A stretch of DNA of 9,369 nucleotides, taken from the NCBI GenBank assembly GCA_029007475.1, contig JAQXHW010000041.1, positions 1 through 9,369 on the forward strand, read 5' to 3'. Of the stretch, positions 1-5,537 are shown piece by piece (the stretch's first letter is position 1; each line of letters begins with the position of its first letter). The notes under the pieces are model-generated. The model saw only the letters and a program-made list of their open reading frames with translations. It made no database searches and was not told where the DNA came from. The position numbers were made by a program, and so were the translations under genes. This DNA is from Oscillospiraceae bacterium. Its GTDB lineage: Bacteria > Bacillota > Clostridia > Oscillospirales > Acutalibacteraceae.

Positions 1-1
1 C

Positions 2-145
2 GAATCAGTATACTCCGACCTGAACTGGAATTTGCTTGATGATCTGGTTGATGAAGTTTGTTATGGACTGCTTACAGATTTCGATGTAACTGCTCTCAGA
101 GAGCATTACAAGAACTACAAGGAGAAATACAAATGCGTGAATTGA
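2..145 (+). CDS. 3' end of an unidentified gene (5' truncated by window edge)
   Basis: An open frame enters from the left edge and ends at TGA 143-145, giving 47 residues that begin ESVYSDLNWN and end YKEKYKCVN. The segment is acidic, then basic, and looks helical and soluble, with no membrane stretch. The downstream gene starts inside it (ATG at 133, 13-base overlap), and that gene's AAGGAG lies within this frame, so the two are probably translationally coupled in one operon. The fragment is too short to name a family. An antitoxin/toxin or phage-defence partner is conceivable given the helix-turn-helix-like neighbour, but that is a guess. The reading frame itself is supported by the overlap and by the neighbour's strong ribosome binding site. 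Confidence 0.6.
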   Translation, partial: ESVYSDLNWNLLDDLVDEVCYGLLTDFDVTALREHYKNYKEKYKCVN

Positions 146-651
146 CATTTAAAGGGTATCTGCTTTCAGAACTTCAGACACTCTCTGGAGTCAAAAGCAC
201 ATCACTCTATACCTTTTCTCATATTGCAGAAAAGAATGCAAGACTAAAAGATGCCTTGTGTTTATATCTCGTGCTATTCACAGAAGAAAAATTGCTTAAT
301 CGCCTTGTTAATAAATATAGCTATCTCAAAGCTCCATGCAGTAAGCTTTCTGAACTTAACCAAACCAATATTGGTAGCTATCTGCACAGAGATGATTTGA
401 GTGAATATGAAACCATCTATAAAAACTACCTCTATATAAGAAACCAAAAAGCTCACGATGACAAAATCAAAGAAATGATGTATTTAAGAATTACTGAAAC
501 TATAAAGCTTAAAAACATCACCAACTATCGCATCTATACAACTCTTAGCCTTAATCCCGGTAATGCTAATGCGTTTCTGAAAAATGGTGATGTAAGCAAA
601 GTAAGTTTAGACACCACCAGACGAATCCTTCGGTTTGTAAATGAATACTGA
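133..651 (+). CDS. Small protein with C-terminal HTH-like segment, probable accessory/mobile-element cargo
   Basis: A 172-residue protein starting MRELTFKGYL. I chose ATG 133 rather than the longer frame from 58 because AAGGAG at 119-124 sits 8 bases before it, and the extra N-terminal 25 residues overlap the preceding frame. The N-terminal half (about 1-60) is leucine-rich and helical (LSELQTLSG, LCLYLVLFTEEKLL). The C-terminal 45 residues (NYRIYTTLSLNPGNANAFLK, then GDVSKVSLDTTRRIL) have the spacing of a helix-turn-helix of the Cro/C1 kind, so DNA binding is plausible. The gene is visibly AT-rich compared with the operon at the right of the window, which fits horizontal acquisition. I recall similar small proteins only as uncharacterised ORFs in clostridial accessory regions. 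No enzymatic motif is visible. An antitoxin-like or repressor role is inference. Confidence 0.75.
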   Translation: MRELTFKGYLLSELQTLSGVKSTSLYTFSHIAEKNARLKDALCLYLVLFTEEKLLNRLVNKYSYLKAPCSKLSELNQTNIGSYLHRDDLSEYETIYKNYLYIRNQKAHDDKIKEMMYLRITETIKLKNITNYRIYTTLSLNPGNANAFLKNGDVSKVSLDTTRRILRFVNEY

Positions 652-701
652 TATTCATACACAACAAAGGCTGATGCAAAAGTAACGTCCTTTAAATTTT
701 T

Positions 702-796
702 AAGCATCAAAATAACATCTGTTATTAATATAAGTAAGGACAAAATTTACAGAAAGCATCAAAAAAGCATCAAAGTGTGAGCATAGAAAAGCATCA
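702..796 (+). repeat. Cluster of four AAGCATCA direct repeats
   Basis: The octamer AAGCATCA occurs at 702-709, 754-761, 765-772 and 789-796, always in the same orientation; the start-to-start steps are 52, 11 and 24 bases. A related GCATA lies at 781-785. Immediately after the last copy CACGG occurs three times (795-799, 803-807, 808-812). Steps of about one and two helical turns suggest binding sites on one face of the DNA, for example arm-type sites of a tyrosine recombinase or iterons for a Rep/relaxase accessory protein. The function is inferred; only the repeats are directly visible. Confidence 0.6.
711..726. promoter_or_regulatory. Palindrome, possible operator
   Basis: AATAACATCTGTTATT is a 7-bp inverted repeat (711-717 and 720-726) with a 2-base centre. 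It lies in AT-rich DNA just after the first AAGCATCA copy. Its size and symmetry suit a dimeric repressor, possibly the HTH-like protein encoded just upstream, but no promoter is evident beside it. Confidence 0.3.
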
Positions 797-837
797 CGGA
801 ATCACGGCACGGGGTATTCCTGCAAAGCAAATTGCAA

Positions 838-1060
838 AAACCGCTTTAGAATGCGGGTTTCGGGATTTTGACGCTTCACAGAAAAAGTACCAAAAGCCCA
901 GTGTTCATCAGGGTTTGCGGGCTTTCTACATTTGCTCCAAAACCGCGTGCCGTGGGGCGAACCGCCGAAGCGCTCGCAGTGCGAGAAACAGCGAGGCGGT
1001 GAGGGTGCAGCGGTCAAAATTGATAGCATCGAAAGATGCGTAATCAATTTTGGGCACCGC
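838..1060 (+). ncRNA. Candidate structured RNA or structured DNA element (nested hairpins)
   Basis: Several inverted repeats follow each other. AAACCGC at 838-844 pairs with 853-860 (one bulged G). AAAGCCC at 893-899 pairs with GGGCTTT at 919-925. ACCGCC at 961-966 pairs with GGCGGT at 995-1000, enclosing CTCGC/GCGAG (973-977 with 981-985). AAAATTGAT at 1016-1024 pairs with ATCAATTTT at 1043-1051, enclosing GCATC/GATGC (1026-1030 with 1035-1039) closed by a GAAA tetraloop. This last stem can extend outward as GCGGT/ACCGC (1010-1014 with 1056-1060) or as GGTGC/GCACC (1004-1008 with 1054-1058). A GNRA loop on a two-tier stem suggests selection at the RNA level, and a terminator-like hairpin follows at 1095. 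No known RNA family is recognised, and no clear promoter was found upstream. An element end or transfer origin with structured single strands is the alternative. Confidence 0.4.
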
Positions 1061-1094
1061 AACCGGATAAGTCCTTCTGCCCCTGCCAAAGTTT

Positions 1095-1124
1095 AGGAGT
1101 ACACTTTAGAGCGTACTCCTTTTG
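1095..1124 (+). terminator. Rho-independent terminator-like hairpin
   Basis: AGGAGTAC (1095-1102) pairs perfectly with GTACTCCT (1113-1120) around a 10-base loop; the stem ends in CCTTTTG, so T1120-T1123 supply a short T run, with a second TTTT four bases later. It points along the plus strand and would end a transcript from the HTH-like gene or from the structured region just before it. The 8-bp stem is good and the T tract is modest. Confidence 0.55.
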
Positions 1125-1153
1125 CTTTTATCTATTTATTTGATTGCTTGAAC

Positions 1154-1160
1154 GGAGGTG
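1154..1160 (+). other. Orphan Shine-Dalgarno sequence
   Basis: GGAGGTG is a near-perfect ribosome binding site, but it is followed by AATTTTTACTC with no ATG, GTG or TTG at usable spacing. It may be chance, or the remnant of a gene start cut off by insertion or deletion at this point, which would mark a junction between the element-like DNA on the left and the dockerin locus on the right. Confidence 0.3.
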
Positions 1161-1185
1161 AATTTTTACTCTTTCAAAACTTTTC

Positions 1186-1207
1186 GGGCTGCTAAGTACA
1201 GCAGCCC
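1186..1207 (-). terminator. Hairpin downstream of the dockerin gene, weak terminator candidate
   Basis: GGGCTGCT (1186-1193) pairs with AGCAGCCC (1200-1207) around a 6-base loop. It begins 20 bases past the stop codon of the minus-strand dockerin gene, the usual place for its terminator. On the minus strand the hairpin is followed by GAAAAGTTTT rather than a pure T run, so intrinsic termination may be inefficient. It also sits against converging transcription from the left. Confidence 0.45.
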
Positions 1208-1226
1208 CAAAAATTATCCGTTAAGT

Positions 1227-3656
1227 TTACTCTTCGGAGTAGTAATACAATAAACCGCCGGTTTTGTTACCTGCGTTTGCACGGTAGCAGTTCAAATCCT
1301 CCTGAACAACCATATTATATGTTTGATTTTGCCAACCTGTTTGTGTATCCTTAAACAGGAAACATTCTGCTCCAACCTTAAGAGGCGACTCAAAAGTATA
1401 GTACCAGAGGTCTGTGCCTTCGATATTCGTCATAAGCACGGCTTCCCCCTCAAGTCCGCTTCCCGTCCAGCCGAAAATATATACATCAGACCATCTTGCG
1501 TTGGAATTATCAAAATAAACCGTTGACAGTGTGTAGTCGGAAAGGGGCTCGTCATAGTATGGCTCAAACCAAACTGCACCGTCGGTTGTGAGTCTTATGC
1601 AGTTTAAGTCGGGGGAAAGCACGGTGTCCCAACAGGTATAAACATTTCCCCCGTCATCCGACACCGGTATTGGAAGATCTTCCGAAACACCGCTATAGCG
1701 GTAGAGCGAAACATCTTTAATGGACTTTGGAACCTCTGTTTTGTATGTGTATGGCTGCAAAGCAGAAATCTGCTCGAACTGATAGCTTTTCCCTGTGTTC
1801 AGGTCATAGACGCAGAAAATAACTCCCTCTTGTGTTACCCAGTTGAGATGTGTCTTAACATATAGGGTAAATGTTTCTTCCTCAATAGGACTTTCGGGCT
1901 CATAAATCTGACCTGTAAGTCCATAGCCGTTATCAAATCCTGCGATAAACTTCTGAATACAAGTAACATCCTTAATTGAAGTAATTCCGTCCTCGTTTAC
2001 CTCGGTTAGTGTAAGTCTGTCATCGGAAATTAATGCAGCCTCAGCAATATATTTGCCGATAAGAGTGCAGTCCTTAATATCAACTTCACCGTTGCCGTCG
2101 GCGTCACCGTAAATCGTTTTTAAGGTTTCATCGGGAGAGGAGGGGGTGTTGCCGGCAGGATTCCTGACCCATATTACTTCGGCGTTTTCATCACCGAAAT
2201 TTTGCAGTATCGTTTCACCCACATCCTTTGTGAATCGGGCACAGTAAAGGGTTTTATCGTTTCTTCCCAGATAACGGTTCAAAAACTGTATATAAGTGTT
2301 TGAATCATACTGAGCACCCCGGTTTTCTATGGAGCTGTAGGTTTCGCAAAGGTATGTTTTTGCCATTGCAAACAGATTGTTGCTTATATGAAAATTTCCT
2401 TTATTCTGATTTGCATGAGTCCAGCTTTTTATGTGAGCGTCCTCTCCTTTGTCCGGCCTTTGTGAACAAAGTCCGTAACCGGCATACCACATGTGATTAC
2501 CGCTTATGGTAAAATTACCAAAATCATTAGCATTGTTCTTGCCGTAATCCAAAAAGTACTCAACCGAATAGTTGCAGTATTCCATTACATTGTTTGTGAA
2601 TTTAATGTTGTCGCAGTGCACCTCGTTATTCGACTCCCCCGAAAATTGGAAAGTCACCGCTGCATCATAAATCTGATTGAAATAGCAGTTATCCACGGTA
2701 AAGCTTTTGGCTTGTTCCCAAATTTGAACACCGTTTCCGCAGCGGACGGAGCCGTACTGAATTGAACCGCCAATCCAATGAAATTCACAATTCTGTACTG
2801 TCAAACCTTCACAGGAACCGGCACTGACGGCTATATATCCACTATAACGGAAGGTGATATTATCTATAGTAACGTTATTGCTCCATCCTACATCAATTAT
2901 AAATTCTCTTTCGGCAAATTCAATGCTGTCATACAAATCTGCCGGATTACCGCCGGAACAGTAAAGATAAAGCTCCCTTGTACCGCTTGAATCATGAAAG
3001 AAATGCAGATTATCTTCAAGGTCTTTATAGGAATAAAACTCTTTGTCCGTGGTTCTGTTATAGGTCACTCCGAATTTTTCTTCCACAACACACTTGATGC
3101 CGCAAAATTCTCCGTTATTAAATATTATGTTGCCCACATCTTTATCAACTTTTTCCGAATATTTGTAGATGTTCGGCACATCGGTTTCTATCCACTCACC
3201 AAACTCGGCATAATTATGTGATGAACCGTAAATTTCAGGCTTACTTCCTTCACCGTATGCCGAATAGGAAACCCCGGAGGTATAGGCCTTAATACTGCCT
3301 CGCCATACACCGCCGCGCTCAAAATATACAACATCTCCTGCTTTCAGATTTAGTCTGTTTACCGCAGAAATAGTGGCTATCGGCTCATTGGGAGACAGTC
3401 CCTTATTATTATCGTTACCTCTATTGGAGACATAATAAGCAGTACCTGTGCCGGTAGGTTTTATCTGAGAGTCGGTGTTCTTTATATTCTCAATTCGCGC
3501 CTCGGTATCTTTGTAGAAGGTATTAAGCACCTCATTTTCGCTTAGTGTTACATCATTTAGTTCACCGGACAAACTGTCCTCTGCAAAAACTGTTGTACTT
3601 AATAGGGCTAATTGAAGTAAAACAAAGACTAATAATAAACATACGGTTTTTTTCAT
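1227..3656 (-). CDS. Secreted beta-helix protein with internal dockerin and C-terminal carbohydrate-binding-like modules
   Basis: An 809-residue extracellular protein. The start at 3656 is chosen because it begins a clear signal peptide (MKK, hydrophobic core about 5-20, probable cleavage after VFA at 23-25), with AAGGAG at 3674-3669; the upstream frame extension of 75 residues has no signal character. Residues about 72-500 read as a right-handed parallel beta-helix: YYVSNRGND and LKAGDVVYFERGG at the N-cap, then repeated NVTIDNITF, LTVQNCEF, FTVDNCYF, IKFTNNVMEY, FTISGNHMW and FHISNNLF coils. Residues 517-573 are a type I dockerin: repeat one has D518, D520, N522, D526, D529; repeat two has N554, D556, D563 but Glu552 in the first calcium position. 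Residues 596-697 form an unassigned beta-rich module. Residues about 711-790 (VYFDNS, WSDVYIFGW, FLFKD, GWQNQT) resemble CBM26 starch-binding modules. A polysaccharide lyase or glycosidase activity is likely from the fold but not assignable. The dockerin predicts attachment to a cohesin scaffold. Confidence 0.85.
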   Translation of the reverse strand: MKKTVCLLLVFVLLQLALLSTTVFAEDSLSGELNDVTLSENEVLNTFYKDTEARIENIKNTDSQIKPTGTGTAYYVSNRGNDNNKGLSPNEPIATISAVNRLNLKAGDVVYFERGGVWRGSIKAYTSGVSYSAYGEGSKPEIYGSSHNYAEFGEWIETDVPNIYKYSEKVDKDVGNIIFNNGEFCGIKCVVEEKFGVTYNRTTDKEFYSYKDLEDNLHFFHDSSGTRELYLYCSGGNPADLYDSIEFAEREFIIDVGWSNNVTIDNITFRYSGYIAVSAGSCEGLTVQNCEFHWIGGSIQYGSVRCGNGVQIWEQAKSFTVDNCYFNQIYDAAVTFQFSGESNNEVHCDNIKFTNNVMEYCNYSVEYFLDYGKNNANDFGNFTISGNHMWYAGYGLCSQRPDKGEDAHIKSWTHANQNKGNFHISNNLFAMAKTYLCETYSSIENRGAQYDSNTYIQFLNRYLGRNDKTLYCARFTKDVGETILQNFGDENAEVIWVRNPAGNTPSSPDETLKTIYGDADGNGEVDIKDCTLIGKYIAEAALISDDRLTLTEVNEDGITSIKDVTCIQKFIAGFDNGYGLTGQIYEPESPIEEETFTLYVKTHLNWVTQEGVIFCVYDLNTGKSYQFEQISALQPYTYKTEVPKSIKDVSLYRYSGVSEDLPIPVSDDGGNVYTCWDTVLSPDLNCIRLTTDGAVWFEPYYDEPLSDYTLSTVYFDNSNARWSDVYIFGWTGSGLEGEAVLMTNIEGTDLWYYTFESPLKVGAECFLFKDTQTGWQNQTYNMVVQEDLNCYRANAGNKTGGLLYYYSEE

Positions 3657-3680
3657 ATTCTGCCACATCTCCTTTTTCTT

Positions 3681-3710
3681 ATCATACATTACAGTTAACG
3701 TCGCAGTCAA
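3681..3710 (-). promoter_or_regulatory. Candidate promoter of the dockerin gene
   Basis: On the minus strand TTGACT (3710-3705) is followed after 18 bases by TATGAT (3686-3681), each matching the sigma-A consensus at five of six positions. A start 6-8 bases after the -10 would fall almost at the AAGGAG (3674-3669), leaving a leader of only about 18 bases. That is short but workable. No other promoter closer to consensus was seen in the divergent intergenic region on this strand. Confidence 0.5.
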
Positions 3711-3773
3711 TGCTGTTTTAGTTTTTATGACATGATGAACTGCCGCTTGTTCTTTACCGGGAACTTTAGGCGA

Positions 3774-3801
3774 TTGAAATTTTACACATATATGATATAA
3801 T
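3774..3801 (+). promoter_or_regulatory. Candidate promoter of the LytTR-PAS regulator gene
   Basis: TTGAAA (3774-3779), 16 bases, then a perfect TATAAT (3796-3801). Transcription would begin near 3808 and give a leader of roughly 115 bases containing two hairpins. It lies divergent to the dockerin promoter, about 65 bases away, so the two genes share a control region of about 270 bases (3657-3924). I did not find the 21-bp direct repeat seen before the exporter operon here, so autoregulation is not supported by sequence. Confidence 0.6.
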
Positions 3802-3832
3802 AAACCCATATTGAAAAAAATCAAAAATCCCG

Positions 3833-3894
3833 ACGGCTTATAAATTAATCTGTTTATACAGCCGTATATACCGGAAAACAAAAAGAGTTTTCCG
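3833..3894 (+). promoter_or_regulatory. Two hairpins in the leader of the regulator gene
   Basis: The first hairpin pairs ACGGCTTATAAA (3833-3844) with TTTATA and AGCCGT (3853-3858 and 3860-3865), one bulged C, loop of 8: twelve base pairs. The second pairs CGGAAAAC (3872-3879) with GTTTTCCG (3887-3894), loop of 7. Both fall between the predicted transcription start (about 3808) and the ribosome binding site (3912-3918), and the second ends only 17 bases before it. Neither is followed by a T run, so they are not intrinsic terminators. They could affect mRNA stability or ribosome access. No riboswitch class is recognised. Confidence 0.45.
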
Positions 3895-3924
3895 CTTGCT
3901 CGAAATCAATCGGGGGTGTCTTTA

Positions 3925-4725
3925 TTGCAGGAAGCAAAATATATCACGGTGATTTCAAACGGCAAAAAAGCTGTACTCGCTATCAGCACAATCCTTTATG
4001 TTCTTATGGTGAATAAAACTGCCGAGATACACGTTTTAGGAGGTAAGATTTATCAAACGAGAATGACCCTTTCCGAGCTTGAGAAAAAGCTCGGAGACGG
4101 ATTTATTAAGGCACACCGGGGATGTATCGTATCTGCTATGGCGATACACGATATCTCCGACAATATTTACCTCAACAACGGAGAATCGCTGATATATACC
4201 ATACGAAAGAAAAATCAGATTATTGAGCAGTTCCGTTTTAAGCAGAAGAATATTATCAGCGGTTTTGAAAGAGAGGGAATTCCCGCAACGGATGAGGAGT
4301 ATCGGCGGTATTACAGCAGTTTTGAGAATTTACCTTTTGCGTTTACGGATATAGAGATGGTGTTCAATGATGAAAGTCGAGCTGTGGACTGGATTTTCAG
4401 GTACGGCAACCCTGCGCTGGCAAAGCTTGAAAAGCTTTCGCTGCAACGGCTTATCGGCAGCTCCTTCAGCAACCTGTTCAGTAATATGGACTCCAAATGG
4501 CTTAGCGCCTACGAGCGTGCAACGCTTTACGGTGAAACTCTGGAGATAATCGATTACAGTCCCGAGATAGATGTATACCTTAAAGTGATATGCTTCCCGA
4601 CCTTCAAAGGCCACTGCGGGTGTATACTGTTTGATATTTCGGAGATTAAGTTTACCAGAAACAGCAGCGCCGCCGAAAAAGCATTGATGCTGTACTTAGG
4701 AGAGCTTCCAAAGGAGAACGGCTAA
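3925..4725 (+). CDS. LytTR DNA-binding regulator with C-terminal PAS domain
   Basis: A cytoplasmic transcription regulator of 266 residues counted from TTG 3925. I prefer this start because GGGGGTG (3912-3918) then lies 6 bases upstream as a ribosome binding site; the alternative GTG at 3916 lies inside that site and adds three residues. Residues about 4-100 are a LytTR domain: YITVISNGKK, strand ILYVLMVNK, LSELEKKLGDGFIKAHRGCIVSA (invariant-type HR at 64-65), then NIYLNNGESL. Residues about 128-245 look like a PAS fold (YYSSFENLPFAFTDIE, FRYGNPALAKL, LIGSSFSNLF, YLKVICFPTFKGHCGCILFD). There is no receiver domain and no membrane segment, and the usual order (sensor first, LytTR last) is reversed, so the PAS domain probably binds a ligand or partner directly. 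Its gene precedes a likely LytTR operator and an exporter operon, the expected target. The family role is well supported; the signal is unknown. Confidence 0.85.
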   Translation: MQEAKYITVISNGKKAVLAISTILYVLMVNKTAEIHVLGGKIYQTRMTLSELEKKLGDGFIKAHRGCIVSAMAIHDISDNIYLNNGESLIYTIRKKNQIIEQFRFKQKNIISGFEREGIPATDEEYRRYYSSFENLPFAFTDIEMVFNDESRAVDWIFRYGNPALAKLEKLSLQRLIGSSFSNLFSNMDSKWLSAYERATLYGETLEIIDYSPEIDVYLKVICFPTFKGHCGCILFDISEIKFTRNSSAAEKALMLYLGELPKENG

Positions 4726-4742
4726 GATTTAATAACACGAGC

Positions 4743-4812
4743 AAGCCGCATATCGGCGCCTATTCCGTATGTTTTATGAAAGCAAGGGGAAAAACGGCGC
4801 GGTATGCGGCTT
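4743..4812 (+). terminator. Long inverted repeat after the regulator gene, possible terminator overlapping the operator
   Basis: AAGCCGCATA (4743-4752) pairs with TATGCGGCTT (4803-4812), and inside it GCGCC (4756-4760) pairs with GGCGC (4796-4800), leaving a 35-base loop. The outer stem begins 17 bases after the regulator stop and ends in CTTTTAG, a short T run. It may end the regulator transcript. Its last bases are the first bases of direct repeat 1 of the proposed operator, so read-through, termination and regulator binding could interfere with one another. The long loop makes it a poor textbook terminator. Confidence 0.4.
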
Positions 4813-4847
4813 TTAGTGTCGTTTTGTGGCGTTTTAGTGTCGTTTTG
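4811..4847 (+). promoter_or_regulatory. Proposed LytTR operator: two identical 16-bp direct repeats, 21-bp period
   Basis: TTTTAGTGTCGTTTTG occurs at 4811-4826 and, without a mismatch, at 4832-4847; the spacer is TGGCG. The period of 21 bp is two helical turns, as in known LytTR sites such as those of AgrA (9-bp direct repeats with 12-bp spacers) and VirR boxes. The second copy ends 10 bases before the -35 box of the operon promoter, a typical activator position. The gene immediately upstream encodes a LytTR regulator. The second copy also overlaps a perfect 14-bp palindrome, GTTTTGCGCAAAAC (4842-4855). Binding by the neighbouring regulator is inference; the repeat and its geometry are direct observation. 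Confidence 0.65.
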
Positions 4848-4857
4848 CGCAAAACTC

Positions 4858-4886
4858 TTGAAATGAATTACAAAATATATTACTAT
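4858..4886 (+). promoter_or_regulatory. Promoter of the membrane protein/ABC exporter operon
   Basis: TTGAAA (4858-4863), 17 bases, then TACTAT (4881-4886). The -10 box departs from consensus at two positions, which fits a promoter needing activation from the direct repeats just upstream. Transcription would start near 4893, leaving a leader of about 88 bases. A perfect TATAAT at 4944-4949 lies further down but lacks a convincing -35 (TCGTTA at 17-bp spacing), so it is at best a secondary start. Confidence 0.6.
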
Positions 4887-4980
4887 CTGCTGTGTATAGT
4901 TGGCCGAGGACACTCGACTCTCGTTACGCTATATTCAAAACACTATAATACATATTCGCGTCAACAGGAAGGAGATTTTT

Positions 4981-5532
4981 ATGAAAACTTTTAATTGTAT
5001 TTTGGGTGTGTTTTCTATTCTCGGAGCAGTTTACTGTATTTTCTTCCCGGGGGTAACATTCCTTAATACGGGATGGATTGCGGCAATTCTTCTCGGCGTA
5101 TACGGAATTTGCAGCATTTTTGAGTACTTTTCAAATCCTGCAAGGAAAGAAAAGAAGAATAACTCCGGCCTTATTGCCGGCGGTGTAATCGGTCTGATTA
5201 TCGGTATTGCTTCGGCGGTTGTTTCGATTCTTGCTCTGTTCAGCGCCGAGGTTCGTGCAATGTTAGATTTGACGATTCTCCTGTTTTTTGCTTTCTGGCT
5301 TGTTTATTCGGGTGTTGGCGGTATTATCGGTGCGGTTATGCAGAAGAAAAACGGCGGCAAAATGTGGTGGCTGTCATTGGTTTTAGGCATCATCCTTATT
5401 ATCACCGGCGTTTACGGCGCAACCCATCCTTTGATTGCCGCTTTTTCGGTAGGTTACATGATTGGTATAGAGCTGATGATTTACGGCATAAGACTTATTA
5501 TGTCTGTATTTGAGAACAACGAAAACAGGTAA
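4981..5532 (+). CDS. DUF308/HdeD-like six-helix membrane protein
   Basis: A 183-residue integral membrane protein. The start ATG 4981 has AAGGAG (4969-4974) 6 bases upstream; an in-frame TTG at 4900 would add a hydrophilic tail that lies in the leader and has no ribosome binding site. Six hydrophobic segments are visible at about 5-22, 31-48, 63-87, 95-118, 128-146 and 152-175, in three hairpins separated by charged loops (PARKEKKNN at 53-61, QKKNGGK at 121-127). Length, helix count and small-residue-rich helices (LIAGGVIGLIIGIA) match the DUF308/HdeD family, whose E. coli member is linked to acid resistance; the biochemical role of clostridial members is not known. It is the first gene of the operon, 5 bases ahead of the first exporter subunit, so it probably works with the exporter, for example in membrane stress or as an accessory subunit (inference). 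Confidence 0.75.
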   Translation: MKTFNCILGVFSILGAVYCIFFPGVTFLNTGWIAAILLGVYGICSIFEYFSNPARKEKKNNSGLIAGGVIGLIIGIASAVVSILALFSAEVRAMLDLTILLFFAFWLVYSGVGGIIGAVMQKKNGGKMWWLSLVLGIILIITGVYGATHPLIAAFSVGYMIGIELMIYGIRLIMSVFENNENR

Positions 5533-5537
5533 TTAAT

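Larger units (their letters stand above)
652..1226. other. Gene-free stretch: probable end of an integrated element
   Basis: 575 bases between the small HTH-like gene and the stop of the dockerin gene. Open frames of 88-95 codons exist on both strands but have no ribosome binding site and overlap inverted repeats, so I do not call them. The stretch contains, in order: an AAGCATCA repeat cluster (702-796), a palindrome (711-726), a series of nested hairpins (838-1060), a terminator-like hairpin (1095-1120), an isolated GGAGGTG (1154-1160), and a hairpin next to the dockerin gene stop (1186-1207). This density of repeats and hairpins, next to AT-rich cargo-like genes, is typical of the ends of integrative elements. 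No integrase, tRNA or duplicated attachment core is visible in the window, so the boundary cannot be fixed. Confidence 0.5.

Noticed and set aside
777..1089. Open frames of 88 and 95 codons on the two strands of the structured region
   Set aside because: No ribosome binding site for either, arginine- or proline-rich low-quality translations, and both run through inverted repeats; better explained by the hairpins.
3714..3728. A GTTTTAGT half-match to the proposed LytTR site in the divergent intergenic region
   Set aside because: Single partial copy of 8 bases without a partner 21 bp away; not enough to claim control of the dockerin gene or autoregulation.
3657..3881. N-terminal extension of the dockerin protein up to 3881
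   Set aside because: It would place 75 residues before an obvious signal peptide, crosses both divergent promoter candidates, and the internal ATG at 3656 has a good ribosome binding site.
4811..4847. CRISPR-type interpretation of the direct repeats
   Set aside because: Only two copies, with a 5-base spacer and no cas genes; far too short for repeat-spacer units.
4722..4913. Minus-strand 63-codon frame with an internal QNDTK duplication
   Set aside because: The duplicated residues are just the translation of the DNA direct repeats; no ribosome binding site and it lies over the promoter and operator.
4900..4980. Earlier TTG start for the DUF308-like gene
   Set aside because: It lacks a ribosome binding site and adds a polar stretch before the first membrane helix, while ATG 4981 has AAGGAG at ideal spacing.
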